Counted from the first letter of the stretch, positions 7,431 to 15,740 are shown. The stretch is DNA of 16,964 nt from CAZODA01 sp964578485 (GCA_964578485.1 CAZODA010000059.1:1-16964), one strand, 5' to 3'. Notes: generated by a model not told the origin, from the sequence alone. Translations and numbers: made by a program.

Positions 7431-8351
7431 TCCTATTCGTGCACGTTTTTCTGCTAAAAGCAAGGAAGAATAAATAAAACGATTTACAGGAACATCAACA
7501 GACATTTTATTAGCCAGTCTGACAACGCTTCCATTCTGGTATTCAAGTTCAGAAGGTTTGCCTTCTATTATATCCCTCGATAAGGAAGAAGTAGAATCAT
7601 AAGCGAAAGTATCTATAACTTCCATAAGCTTATCGGCATAATTATTTTCGATATTAATTTTATAGGCATGTGCCAAATTCACAATTTCTTTAAAAAGTTG
7701 ATGCATCATTTCTCGCGTTTCAGGTAACTCACGCAATTCACCGTAGCTTGAGCGTGTAATTGCGAGTAAACCACTGACACAAATGGAAATAAATTTTTTC
7801 CATAATTCAACTTGTATGTCATCAGCAATATAAGATTTAAAACCTGCATTTTTAAAAATCTCATTTAGCCGAATTATGCGGTCACTTTTATGATTATTGG
7901 TTTCGCCAAATACTATAGTTGGTTCTATTGCGAAATGATTGATAACACCGGGAGATTCAATTTTACTGATAATACGGCAAAGGCCGGCCAATACATTGTT
8001 GGCAGGTAAAATTTCTTTTAATTCATCGCTTGTGCTAATGCCATTTTGCAAAGGTAACACCATGGTATTGGTGCCGATAACGGATTTTAAGTGATGTGCT
8101 ATATCTTTCACCTGCCAGGCCTTAACAGCAAGGATTATTAGATCTGCTCCGGCTAATTCCCGGTAATCAGATGTTGCTTTTACCGGATTTACAATAAAAT
8201 CACCCTTAATACTTTTAATTTCAAGGCCATTATTCAGCATATATTCCAAATGGCTGCCTCTTGCCAAAAAGGTAACAGCATTTTGAGAATTAGCAAGTTT
8301 GCCACCAAAATATCCACCAACGCCGCCGGCACCAATAACAGCAATGTTCAT
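7422..8351 (-). CDS. panE: 2-dehydropantoate 2-reductase (ketopantoate reductase)
   Basis: NADPH-dependent cytosolic enzyme that reduces ketopantoate to pantoate, for pantothenate and CoA synthesis. The 309 residues begin with the Rossmann nucleotide-binding turn GAGGVGGYFGG (7-17). LPLQNGI (99-105) is the usual conserved Asn loop. The catalytic Lys is in ELWKKF (K185 or K186), and the substrate Glu is in SELEYQNG (E268, matching E. coli E256 in SEID). Length and domain order (N-terminal Rossmann, C-terminal helical) fit ApbA/PanE. It starts 27 nt after the yajL-like gene, with no terminator between them, so the two are probably one transcript. The family also includes paralogues acting on other 2-oxo acids, so substrate is inferred rather than proven. 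Confidence 0.9.
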   Translation of the reverse strand: MNIAVIGAGGVGGYFGGKLANSQNAVTFLARGSHLEYMLNNGLEIKSIKGDFIVNPVKATSDYRELAGADLIILAVKAWQVKDIAHHLKSVIGTNTMVLPLQNGISTSDELKEILPANNVLAGLCRIISKIESPGVINHFAIEPTIVFGETNNHKSDRIIRLNEIFKNAGFKSYIADDIQVELWKKFISICVSGLLAITRSSYGELRELPETREMMHQLFKEIVNLAHAYKINIENNYADKLMEVIDTFAYDSTSSLSRDIIEGKPSELEYQNGSVVRLANKMSVDVPVNRFIYSSLLLAEKRARIGEK

Positions 8352-8378
8352 AATGATTGATGTCTGATTATGAAAGTT

Positions 8379-8930
8379 CTATTTATTGTAAACTAAGTCC
8401 TTTGCCATTTTTTTAGCAGTGGCTTCATCGCTGAGGTGTTTTAATAATTCGAGTGAAAATGCCATTGCTGCACCTACGCCTCTGCCGGTAATAATATTCC
8501 CATCGCTGACAAAATCGTCACTTACAACTGTTGCATCGTGCAGATGCTTTTCAAATCCCGGATAACATGTAGCCTTTTTACCTTTTAGTAAACCCATTTC
8601 ACCTAAGATCATAGGTGCAGCACAAATTGCAGCTAGGCACTTATTACTGTCATTAATGGTATTAACTAAAGTTTTAACTTTCTCATTTTCAAACAAATTG
8701 GTCGTACCGGGCATCCCGCCGGGCAAGATCAACATATCAGCACTTTCAATTGTCACATCATCTATAAGGATGTCAGCTTTTACAGCAATATTATGTGCTC
8801 CAATAACTATGAGCTCATCACTAATTGAAACCAAGTTAACTTCAAATCCGGCCCTTCTTAGCACGTCAACGGGTGTAAGTGCTTCAATCTCCTCAAAGCC
8901 CTTTGCCAATAATACATAAATCCTCTTCAT
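8379..8930 (-). CDS. yajL: DJ-1/YajL family protein (cytoplasmic)
   Basis: DJ-1 superfamily protein of 183 residues, closest in layout to E. coli YajL (formerly ThiJ), associated with oxidative stress defence; proposed activities (chaperone, deglycase or glyoxalase-like) are debated for the family. It has no signal peptide. The reactive Cys is C103 in the nucleophile elbow AAICAAP, and the partner Glu is E16 in GFEEIE, matching human C106 and E18. LPGGMPG (69-75) and the late TGRGVGAAMAFSLELL block (148-163) are also typical. It is the first gene of a two-gene unit with panE, an order also known from E. coli (yajL-panE). It has a good promoter of its own 48 nt upstream. Confidence 0.92.
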   Translation of the reverse strand: MKRIYVLLAKGFEEIEALTPVDVLRRAGFEVNLVSISDELIVIGAHNIAVKADILIDDVTIESADMLILPGGMPGTTNLFENEKVKTLVNTINDSNKCLAAICAAPMILGEMGLLKGKKATCYPGFEKHLHDATVVSDDFVSDGNIITGRGVGAAMAFSLELLKHLSDEATAKKMAKDLVYNK

Positions 8931-8977
8931 ATATTTATTATTTAATAATTAATTTTTTTACTTCCTTCATCTTCTAT

Positions 8978-9009
8978 CAAATATAGCAGTGAAATGGGAA
9001 AACTCCAAA
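8978..9009 (-). promoter_or_regulatory. Bacteroidota-type promoter of yajL-panE
   Basis: On the minus strand TTTG (9009-9006) is followed after exactly 20 nt by TATATTTG (8985-8978), matching the -33/-7 consensus TTTG and TAnnTTTG. Transcription would begin near 8970, leaving a leader of about 40 nt before the ATG. Confidence 0.7.
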
Positions 9010-9010
9010 T

Positions 9011-9025
9011 TTAGCCTAAGGCTAA
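9011..9025. promoter_or_regulatory. 15-bp perfect palindrome next to the yajL promoter
   Basis: TTAGCCT-A-AGGCTAA is a perfect palindrome around a central base. It sits one base upstream of the yajL -33 element and directly follows the upstream terminator. A dimeric regulator site is one reading; chance or part of the terminator trailer is another. Confidence 0.4.
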
Positions 9026-9064
9026 AAAAATAACAGGCAGATATGAAACTTATCTGCCTGTTAT
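9024..9064 (-). terminator. Strong rho-independent terminator of the small acidic gene
   Basis: A perfect 14-bp stem (ATAACAGGCAGATA at 9030-9043 with TATCTGCCTGTTAT at 9051-9064) encloses a 7-nt loop. On the minus strand it is followed by a run of Ts (complement of A at 9024-9030). It starts 20 nt after the stop of the 74-residue gene and separates it from yajL. Confidence 0.9.
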
Positions 9065-9084
9065 ACGACTTTTAAAAATCCGCT

Positions 9085-9309
9085 CTAATAAAGATCCTCA
9101 TCGTCATCAATGGAATCATCGTAAAAATCATCGTCAAAGTCATCATCTAACTTGTAATCATCAAAATCATCAAACTCATCAAGATCATCATAGATAGATG
9201 GTTTTCTTGATCGTTTTTCTTTTGATAGCTTTACCCCCGGTCTTTTCAATGGCTCATCATCTTGAAACATACTTCCGGAATTTCTTTTGGGAAGCTTTTT
9301 CTCTTTCAT
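9085..9309 (-). CDS. Small bipolar protein with basic N-terminus and poly-Asp tail, unknown function
   Basis: A 74-residue protein I cannot assign to a named family. Residues 1-37 are basic, with 13 Lys/Arg. Residues 41-74 are extremely acidic: 21 of 34 are Asp or Glu, interspersed with Phe, Tyr and Leu (DDFDDY, DDDFDDDFYDD). There is no signal peptide, membrane segment or Cys, and it is probably disordered. That it is a real gene is supported by its ATG start, its own strong terminator directly downstream and a possible promoter upstream, so it looks monocistronic. Such tails can mimic nucleic acid or bind basic partners or divalent metals, but nothing here decides between these. The Asp-rich GAT/GAC (ATC/GTC) repeats could also be a low-complexity expansion. 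Confidence 0.75.
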   Translation of the reverse strand: MKEKKLPKRNSGSMFQDDEPLKRPGVKLSKEKRSRKPSIYDDLDEFDDFDDYKLDDDFDDDFYDDSIDDDEDLY

Positions 9310-9353
9310 TTTACTAGAACTTTTAATTAAAAATTTGAGTTATTAACACCTGC

Positions 9354-9382
9354 GAAAAATACAAAAAACTCCTTTTTTGCAA
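9354..9382 (-). promoter_or_regulatory. Possible promoter of the small acidic gene
   Basis: On the minus strand TTG (9382-9380) is followed after 18 nt by TATTTTTC (9361-9354), a variant of TAnnTTTG. It lies about 45 nt upstream of the ATG. Two direct copies of ATTGCAAAAAAG (minus strand; 9396-9385 and 9383-9372) overlap the upstream part. Confidence 0.35.
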
Positions 9383-9396
9383 TGCTTTTTTGCAAT
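9372..9396. repeat. 12-bp direct repeat, two copies
   Basis: CTTTTTTGCAAT occurs at 9372-9383 and again at 9385-9396, one base apart, upstream of the small acidic gene. It may be a paired regulator site or T-tract slippage. Confidence 0.55.
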
Positions 9397-9527
9397 ATTT
9401 TTTTTCATTTTAATTTTATTCATACTAATATTTTAAATTTTTCCACCTTTTTATAACAAAAGAGGATAAATTTTTGTTGTATTTTTCTTTAAAGTAAGAT
9501 TTAAAATTGAATGAAAAGTTTTGTTTT

Positions 9528-10922
9528 CTATTTTTTGCGCACATTTAATTGTCCTGAGCTAAAACTTATTATTTCAACTTTTTCCTGAGCATCAATAAAT
9601 CCTTCCATAGCACGAGCATCATAAAGCTCATCATCAACAATTACTTTTCCTGCAGGTCGCAAAACAGTAGCAGATCTACCTGTTTTACCAACTAGATTTT
9701 TCATTTCACTATCAACGCTTACATAGCCTTTATCAGTATCTTGCGTAGTTTGCAAGGTTATTTTGGCTAAGGGGCTGTTAGGTTTAGCAGTTAGTTTACT
9801 ACTTAAATAAATCATTGATAACATTCCTCCAAACATTCCTCCAAATACTATAAGTACTGCTTCTGTAAATGAAGCAGTCTCAACCATTTTAAAGTCAAGT
9901 AGATCATTATCAAGTAAGCTAAGTATAAGACCTGAAACAGCAAGGATAATTCCGGAAATCCCGGTTATACCAAAACCGGGAAATGCAAAAATTTCGAGAG
10001 CAATTAATAAAACACCAATGACAAATATGGCAATCTCCCAATTGGCTGCAAGGCCATCTATGTAAAGAGGTGCAAAATAAAGAACTGCAGCACTGATAGA
10101 TGCTATTAGGGGAAAGCCTACACCCGGCGTTTGTAATTCAAAATATAAACCCCCAAGTATTATAAGAATTAATAAAGCACGTAAAACAGGACTGGTAAGA
10201 AAGCCTTTTATTCCATCATAAAGTGTTGGTTTAAAAGAAATTACTTCAGCACCTTCAGCATCAAGAAAGGCGAGAACCTCATTAATATTATTGGCAATAC
10301 CATCGCAAAAGCCATGCTCCAACGCTTCTTGTGCAGTAAATGTAAGAACCTGACCAACTTCAGATAATCCGGGAATTTCCATCCGTTCATCCACCATTGC
10401 TTCGGCAATTTTTGGATCTCTCACCCATTTTATAATAGTATCGTTTCCCACTATAATAGTGTCTTTTCCATGAGCTTCTGCTGTAGCCCTGATAGTAGAT
10501 CTCATATATGATTGATACTTATCGGGCATCTCATCACCGCTTTGATTTACCACGGTAGCTGCTCCCATATTGGCTCCGGGCCTCATATAGATTTTTTTGC
10601 AAGCGATAGAAATCAATGCTCCTGCACTGGCAGCATTGTTATCAATAAAAATATATACGGGAATATCACTATTTAAAATTTTTGTTCTTAAGGAATCGGC
10701 AAAAACCACTTCACCACCATAGGTGTTCATATGAACAATAATCATATCGGCTTGTAATTCCCGGGCCTCTTTAAATGCCCGTTGACTATGTATCCATACA
10801 GTACTATTAATATTACTGAATATGGGCAAACGATATGCAATTAATTGTTGATTATCTGTAATATCTTCAGCTGATACTATAAAACTAAAAAATATCGTTA
10901 GTAAAAACATTATTCTTCTCAT
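9528..10922 (-). CDS. NfeD-family (ClpP-class) membrane serine protease, long form
   Basis: Predicted membrane-bound protease of the long NfeD (NfeD1b) type, 464 residues. Residues 1-18 are a signal peptide ending SA before ED. Residues about 27-230 form a ClpP/SppA-like crotonase-fold domain. NTYGGEV (66-72) is the oxyanion loop, AASAGA carries the probable nucleophile S99, and K135 is the likely general base by analogy with the Ser97-Lys138 pair of Pyrococcus PH1510. Several membrane segments follow (about 240-385), with GVGF and GFGITG turns. The last 70 residues form the small beta-barrel NfeD domain (from VGKTGRSATVLRPAGKV). Archaeal relatives cleave stomatin; bacterial partners are usually flotillin-like FloA, normally encoded next door, but no floA is within the window. 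It is transcribed away from purB with its own promoter. Confidence 0.92.
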   Translation of the reverse strand: MRRIMFLLTIFFSFIVSAEDITDNQQLIAYRLPIFSNINSTVWIHSQRAFKEARELQADMIIVHMNTYGGEVVFADSLRTKILNSDIPVYIFIDNNAASAGALISIACKKIYMRPGANMGAATVVNQSGDEMPDKYQSYMRSTIRATAEAHGKDTIIVGNDTIIKWVRDPKIAEAMVDERMEIPGLSEVGQVLTFTAQEALEHGFCDGIANNINEVLAFLDAEGAEVISFKPTLYDGIKGFLTSPVLRALLILIILGGLYFELQTPGVGFPLIASISAAVLYFAPLYIDGLAANWEIAIFVIGVLLIALEIFAFPGFGITGISGIILAVSGLILSLLDNDLLDFKMVETASFTEAVLIVFGGMFGGMLSMIYLSSKLTAKPNSPLAKITLQTTQDTDKGYVSVDSEMKNLVGKTGRSATVLRPAGKVIVDDELYDARAMEGFIDAQEKVEIISFSSGQLNVRKK

Positions 10923-10970
10923 GTCAGATGCATATTAATAGTTAAATCAGCGTTATAAAATTAAGCATTT

Positions 10971-11003
10971 CAAAAATAAAGAAAATATTCATACAAAAAC
11001 AAA
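10971..11003 (-). promoter_or_regulatory. Promoter of the NfeD-family gene
   Basis: On the minus strand TTTG (11003-11000), a spacer of 21 nt, then TATTTTTG (10978-10971) match the Bacteroidota consensus. The predicted start near 10964 leaves a leader of about 40 nt. Confidence 0.6.
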
Positions 11004-11058
11004 TTTGGCAACAAAAGGAAGAAGCTTATAGAGCGTGTATTTATCGTATCTTTTTTAT

Positions 11059-11066
11059 TAACTTTG
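11059..11066 (+). promoter_or_regulatory. -7 element of the purB promoter
   Basis: TAACTTTG followed by CA matches the TAnnTTTGC form exactly, 20 nt before the purB ATG. The -33 region is weak (TGTATTTA around 11035-11042). The leader would be only about 14 nt. Confidence 0.55.
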
Positions 11067-11086
11067 CATTTTAAAATTATAATAAT

Positions 11087-12442
11087 ATGCCCGAAATTCT
11101 CTTATTAAAAGCCATTTCACCAATTGATGGCAGATACCGTACCAGGGTCGATAGATTAGCGTCTTATTTTTCTGAATATGCTCTCATTCGCTACCGTGTA
11201 ATGGTTGAAATAGAATATTTTATTGCTCTATGTGATATCCCTCTTAAACAACTTGAAAGCGTTGATAAATCATATTTCAAGAAATTAAGGAAAATATACG
11301 AAGAATTTCAATTGGAAGATGCCAGGAAGGTGAAAAATATTGAATCGCATACCAATCATGATGTAAAAGCTGTTGAATATTTTGTTAGAGAAAAATTTGT
11401 TGAACTTGGCTTAGAAGCTTATGTGGAATTTATTCATTTCGGCTTAACTTCACAGGATATTAATAACACCGCAGTACCGGCTTCCCTTCGTGATGCTCTT
11501 AATGAAGTATATTATGTTGAACTTGAAAGCCTTATAATTCAGCTGAATAAAATGGCTGAAAAATGGAAGGATATTTCAATGTTGGCAAAAACACACGGCC
11601 AACCGGCATCTCCTACAAGGCTTGGAAAAGAACTTTTAGTTTTTGTTGAAAGATTAAAAATTCAACTCAACTTATTAAAAAACATTTCAATTTCAGCAAA
11701 ATTTGGTGGTGCTACCGGAAATTTTAATGCCCATTTGGCTGCATATCCACATATAGATTGGCATAAATTTGGGGATAAATTCCTTTCAAATTATCTGAAA
11801 TTAGACAGGGAACAAGTTACCACACAAATCAGCAACTATGATAATCTTTCTGCAGCCTTCGACGGCTTTAAAAGAATCAATATAATTCTTATAGATTTGT
11901 GCAGAGATATGTGGACTTATATTATGATGGAGTATTTTAAACAAAAAATTAAAAAGAATGAAGTTGGCTCCAGTGCGATGCCACATAAGGTAAACCCTAT
12001 TGACTTTGAAAATGCTGAAGGAAATCTTGGTATTGCCAATTCTCTTTTTGAACATCTATCTTCTAAATTGCCTATTTCCAGATTACAACGTGATTTAACC
12101 GACAGTACTGTTCTACGGAATATTGGAGTGCCATTAGCTCATTCGGTATTATCTATAAAATCTATACAAAAAGGGCTCGAAAAGTTACTCATCAATGAAG
12201 AAGCAATATATCAAGACTTGGAAAATAATTGGGCAGTAGTGGCTGAAGGTATTCAAACTATTCTTAGGAGGGAAGGCTATCCTGATCCTTATGGTGCATT
12301 GAAAGAGTTAACCCGAAAAAACACAAAAATATCAGTTGAATCACTTGTGAAATTTATTGATTCTCTTGATATTGACAATAAGATAAAGGATGAATTAAAG
12401 AAGCTTAGCCCGCATACATATACAGGCATTAATCCTTTATGA
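11087..12442 (+). CDS. purB: Adenylosuccinate lyase
   Basis: Cytosolic fumarase/aspartase-superfamily enzyme acting twice in purine synthesis: it splits SAICAR to AICAR and adenylosuccinate to AMP, releasing fumarate each time. The 451 residues match the E. coli-type PurB (456) rather than the shorter Bacillus type. AISPIDGRY (9-17) is the characteristic start. TSQDIN (121-126) and KTHGQPASPTRLGKE (168-182, general acid H170) follow. The superfamily signature GSSAMPHKVNPIDFENAEGN (294-313) holds the catalytic Ser at 295-296, as in E. coli H171 and S295. Start chosen at ATG 11087, 20 nt after a good -7 element. It is divergent from the NfeD gene and 170 nt upstream of the ABC exporter, with which no functional link is obvious. 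Confidence 0.97.
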   Translation: MPEILLLKAISPIDGRYRTRVDRLASYFSEYALIRYRVMVEIEYFIALCDIPLKQLESVDKSYFKKLRKIYEEFQLEDARKVKNIESHTNHDVKAVEYFVREKFVELGLEAYVEFIHFGLTSQDINNTAVPASLRDALNEVYYVELESLIIQLNKMAEKWKDISMLAKTHGQPASPTRLGKELLVFVERLKIQLNLLKNISISAKFGGATGNFNAHLAAYPHIDWHKFGDKFLSNYLKLDREQVTTQISNYDNLSAAFDGFKRINIILIDLCRDMWTYIMMEYFKQKIKKNEVGSSAMPHKVNPIDFENAEGNLGIANSLFEHLSSKLPISRLQRDLTDSTVLRNIGVPLAHSVLSIKSIQKGLEKLLINEEAIYQDLENNWAVVAEGIQTILRREGYPDPYGALKELTRKNTKISVESLVKFIDSLDIDNKIKDELKKLSPHTYTGINPL

Positions 12443-12612
12443 TTTTCACATAATTAATGTTTTGTTTTTTAAAGTGAAATATAAACTGTTATAAGCCCTA
12501 ATATGACAATATTAAAAACCGGTAACCATAACAAACCCGTTGTTTACAAAGAAGTGCTGTAATATATTATGTAGTTTTTTAACTTGATCGTTATTAATAA
12601 AATTATAAACAC

Positions 12613-14436
12613 ATGAAGGATTTTTTTTCAATATTGTTCCGTTATATTCCTCCATACAAACATCTATTGGTTTTCAATTTTCTTTTTAATTTACTTTCAG
12701 CACTCTTTGCGGTCTTTTCTGTTGCAATGATGGTTCCAATGCTTGAAATTATTTTGATGCAAGACAGTGAAGTATATATTTTACAGGCTTGGAATATGGA
12801 TTTTCACACCTTGAAAAACAATTTATATTACTATATCACCTTACTTAAAACTACTCATGGTCCGGGTTGGTCCTTGCTTTTTGTCGGTATCTTTCTCATT
12901 GTAGGAACCTTCTTAAAAGTTATCACTTCTTACCTTGCTTCATATTCCAGCATTGGCGTAAGGAATGGAGTAGTAAGAGATTTACGATATCAGATTTATA
13001 ATAAAATTTTGAACCTTCCAATAGGATTTTTTAGTGACGAACGCAAAGGAGATATAATAGCAAGGAGTACAGGAGATGTGCAAGAGGTTGAAAATTCTAT
13101 TATGTCATCCTTGGATATGTTCTTAAAAAATCCGGTTTTAATAATTGTGTTCTTGACTACCATGATGATAGTTAATGTGCAGTTGACCATTTTCGTCCTT
13201 CTTGTGCTTCCCTTTGCCGGAATGATAATTGGGAGGATAGGAAGAAGCCTTAAAAAACGGTCCATGAAAGGACAAAACAAAATGGGCGATATACTCGGTA
13301 TCTTGGAAGAAACATTGTCGGGATTAAGAATTGTGAAAGCATTTAATGCTGAGAAACGTATGGAAAAGCGTTTTAATAATGAAATAGAAGAATATAAAAG
13401 CATAATGAATAAAATAATGCGCAGGCGTGACCTTGCGCATCCAATGAGTGAATTTCTTGGTACTATTGTTATTGTCTTAGTGGTTTGGTTTGGAGGTATT
13501 TTAATTCTTGATGTAGGTGGCAATCTTCAACCTGCAATTTTCCTCGCTTATATTGGCATTTTTTATCAAATAATAAATCCGGCAAAAGCCTTCTCCCAAG
13601 CTATGTTTAATATTCAAAAGGGCTTAGCTGCTTTTGAGCGTATTGATCGTATCCTTGAAGCTGAAATTTCCATCGCCGATATTGAAGATCCAATAGCTAT
13701 TAAAAATTTAGAAAGTGAAATTGAATATCGCAATGTTACTTTTTCTTATGGCGAAAAAGCAGTACTTAAAAATGTGAATCTAAAAGTGCCAAAAGGTAAA
13801 ACAATAGCCTTGGTTGGCCAATCGGGAAGTGGTAAATCAACTTTTGTTGACTTACTCCCTCGTTTTTATGATGTTCAGGAAGGCAGCATATTAATAAACG
13901 GTATAGATATCAGGAAACTGAAATTGTATGATCTACGCAATCTTATGGGTAATGTAAATCAAGAAGCTATCCTTTTTAATGATACTATATTTAATAATAT
14001 AACATTTGGAGTAGATCATGCCAGCCCCGAAGAAGTTGTTACAGCTGCAAAAGTGGCAAATGCGCATGATTTTATTATGGAAACGGAAAATGGCTATGAT
14101 ACAATTATTGGTGATAGAGGAGGGAAATTGTCGGGAGGACAGCGCCAACGACTTAGCATAGCGCGTGCTGTTCTTAAAAACCCGCCCATACTGATACTTG
14201 ATGAAGCTACTTCTGCCTTGGATACAGAATCTGAATTATTGGTACAACAAGCTATTGAAAACCTAATGGCAAACCGTACTTCTATTGTTATTGCACACAG
14301 ACTTTCAACAGTAAGAAATGTAGATCTGATCTGTGTTTTTCATGAAGGTGAAATTGTTGAAACAGGAACACATGATGAATTAATACAGCTTAATGGCTAC
14401 TATAATAAGCTATATTCCTTACAAATTATAGATTAA
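12613..14436 (+). CDS. MsbA-like ABC exporter (fused permease and ATPase)
   Basis: A 607-residue half-transporter expected to work as an inner-membrane homodimer. Residues about 15-330 form the type IV exporter membrane domain with six hydrophobic segments. It contains the intracellular-loop sequence LPIGFFSDERKGDIIARSTGD (split here as residues about 135-155), typical of MsbA-like proteins. The nucleotide-binding domain (about 365-600) is complete: Walker A GQSGSGKST (402-410, K408), Q-loop NVNQEAILFNDT, signature LSGGQ (506-510), Walker B ILILDEAT (D530, E531) and H-loop H562 in AHRLS. Bacteroidota carry several such proteins for lipid A or other lipid export, so naming it msbA is not justified by sequence alone. 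The 170-nt gap after purB has no clear terminator, so both readthrough and its own promoter are possible. Confidence 0.93.
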   Translation: MKDFFSILFRYIPPYKHLLVFNFLFNLLSALFAVFSVAMMVPMLEIILMQDSEVYILQAWNMDFHTLKNNLYYYITLLKTTHGPGWSLLFVGIFLIVGTFLKVITSYLASYSSIGVRNGVVRDLRYQIYNKILNLPIGFFSDERKGDIIARSTGDVQEVENSIMSSLDMFLKNPVLIIVFLTTMMIVNVQLTIFVLLVLPFAGMIIGRIGRSLKKRSMKGQNKMGDILGILEETLSGLRIVKAFNAEKRMEKRFNNEIEEYKSIMNKIMRRRDLAHPMSEFLGTIVIVLVVWFGGILILDVGGNLQPAIFLAYIGIFYQIINPAKAFSQAMFNIQKGLAAFERIDRILEAEISIADIEDPIAIKNLESEIEYRNVTFSYGEKAVLKNVNLKVPKGKTIALVGQSGSGKSTFVDLLPRFYDVQEGSILINGIDIRKLKLYDLRNLMGNVNQEAILFNDTIFNNITFGVDHASPEEVVTAAKVANAHDFIMETENGYDTIIGDRGGKLSGGQRQRLSIARAVLKNPPILILDEATSALDTESELLVQQAIENLMANRTSIVIAHRLSTVRNVDLICVFHEGEIVETGTHDELIQLNGYYNKLYSLQIID

Positions 14437-14492
14437 TTTCATACGATTTTCGTGCGACGGGAGAGAGTAATTATGGTATTTAAGAACTTTCC

Positions 14493-15740
14493 TTAATAGT
14501 TATATTCAATAATTTTTACTGCCGGTGGATATGCATAATCCTGCCAAGCACGTTCTGCATTATCTTGTGTCCATTGACCATTAAAAGTAATTATTCGGTA
14601 TTGCAAATGATAATTTTCACCATAATTCATTTGCCAAGAAGTATTTCTTATAGGACTAAAATTTAAAAATATATTGTTGTACCCATTATTGGAGTCCGAA
14701 TCCCAAGTTCGTAATGGCTCAGGATGATTGAAATTGCCCGGATGACTTAAAATAAGAATGCCGGAAGCTGTTTCACCTTTTTCAGAGATAATACACCATC
14801 TTGCTCTTTCTCCATCTGCGGTATTTTGATCTCTGCCTTCAGAAGTAAGCATATATACAGTATTAGCGTTCCAGGATTCATGCCCCCTGAATGCAAAGCC
14901 ACCATAACGATGTTCCATTAAAAAGATACCTTCACGATCTGCACAATTAAAAGAAGAAACATAGTCTATAATATTGGTATTATTCTTTGTTTGATAAACT
15001 ATTATTTCTAATTCCTCATTAAGAGCAATGCTTTGCTTATTGATGCTATCTATTGCAATATGTTGATGTAATGTTGAAATAGATTGAAATATACTTCCCT
15101 GTATCGTTGATATAGTACCGGCGTAATCAATTTTTCCTTGTTTTTGTCCCAGATTCCAAAAATCAACAATTTGCTTGCGAAAAATAGTTTGAGTCCAGGC
15201 ATTCCAAATTCCATAATGATGAATATGATCAGGCGGCTGAATCTGGCTTATTATTTTGCCCGAAGGAGCAAAAAGAGGATGGATATATCCACTTTTTGAA
15301 AAAGCAGGATCTACTCCATGTGGAAGTTTCGACATTGTGTGGTTATAATGAAGAACAGGGCGATATTCATTAAATAAAACATAATATTCCTCATTATTTC
15401 TAATAGATGATTTTTGTTTTAACTGCTTTGCTCCCGTACTCTTACGTAATTCATAATAGCGGATAGTATTGGGATTGGTATTTCCTTCAAGAACCCACCA
15501 TAATTGCATGTGTTTGTCGAATATTATTTGATAATCAACTGCTTTTAAATTGTCACCTCTTATTTCATAAAGTTGTAAATTGTCGTTTTGGTATAAAAGT
15601 CCATTCTCCAAAACAATATTTACCACACAATCAGTACGTTTATAGTTCCCTGAATTTACTTCAAATTTTGCGATAAGTCCATCTTCTGCAAAAGAGCATA
15701 TAGCTATAGATAATGTTAAAACGAAAAGAATAATTCTCAT
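14493..15740 (-). CDS. Exported DUF6807 (PmoA-like) protein
   Basis: A 415-residue protein of the DUF6807 family, often labelled 'methane oxygenase PmoA' although it is unrelated in role to particulate methane monooxygenase. Residues 1-18 are a signal peptide (MRIILFVLTLSIAICSFA), predicting a periplasmic location. The conserved core is YIHPLFAPSGK (152-162), then DHIHHYGIWNAW (171-182) with H172, H174 and H175, which look like a metal or substrate site. EHRYGGFAFRG and later HPGNFNHPEP are also family-like. Members often sit among sugar or glycan catabolic genes with Gfo/Idh/MocA dehydrogenases, but none are here. It is convergent with the ABC exporter, 56 nt apart. The biochemical activity is unknown. 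Confidence 0.85.
   Translation of the reverse strand: MRIILFVLTLSIAICSFAEDGLIAKFEVNSGNYKRTDCVVNIVLENGLLYQNDNLQLYEIRGDNLKAVDYQIIFDKHMQLWWVLEGNTNPNTIRYYELRKSTGAKQLKQKSSIRNNEEYYVLFNEYRPVLHYNHTMSKLPHGVDPAFSKSGYIHPLFAPSGKIISQIQPPDHIHHYGIWNAWTQTIFRKQIVDFWNLGQKQGKIDYAGTISTIQGSIFQSISTLHQHIAIDSINKQSIALNEELEIIVYQTKNNTNIIDYVSSFNCADREGIFLMEHRYGGFAFRGHESWNANTVYMLTSEGRDQNTADGERARWCIISEKGETASGILILSHPGNFNHPEPLRTWDSDSNNGYNNIFLNFSPIRNTSWQMNYGENYHLQYRIITFNGQWTQDNAERAWQDYAYPPAVKIIEYNY

Noticed and set aside
8656..8919. 87-codon plus-strand ORF opposite the yajL-like gene
   Set aside because: Lies wholly antisense to a conserved DJ-1 domain with intact active site.
12996..13523. 175-codon minus-strand ORF inside the ABC exporter
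   Set aside because: Antisense shadow of a fully intact transporter membrane domain; its composition reflects the opposite strand and no motif is visible.
14437..14492. Bidirectional terminator between the convergent ABC exporter and DUF6807 genes
   Set aside because: Only 4-5 bp stems (ACGA/TCGT, TTAAG/CTTAA) without T-tracts are visible.
14493..15740. Methane monooxygenase subunit PmoA
   Set aside because: The 'PmoA' label on this family is a naming artefact; the protein is soluble and exported with a His-rich core, not a multi-pass pMMO subunit.
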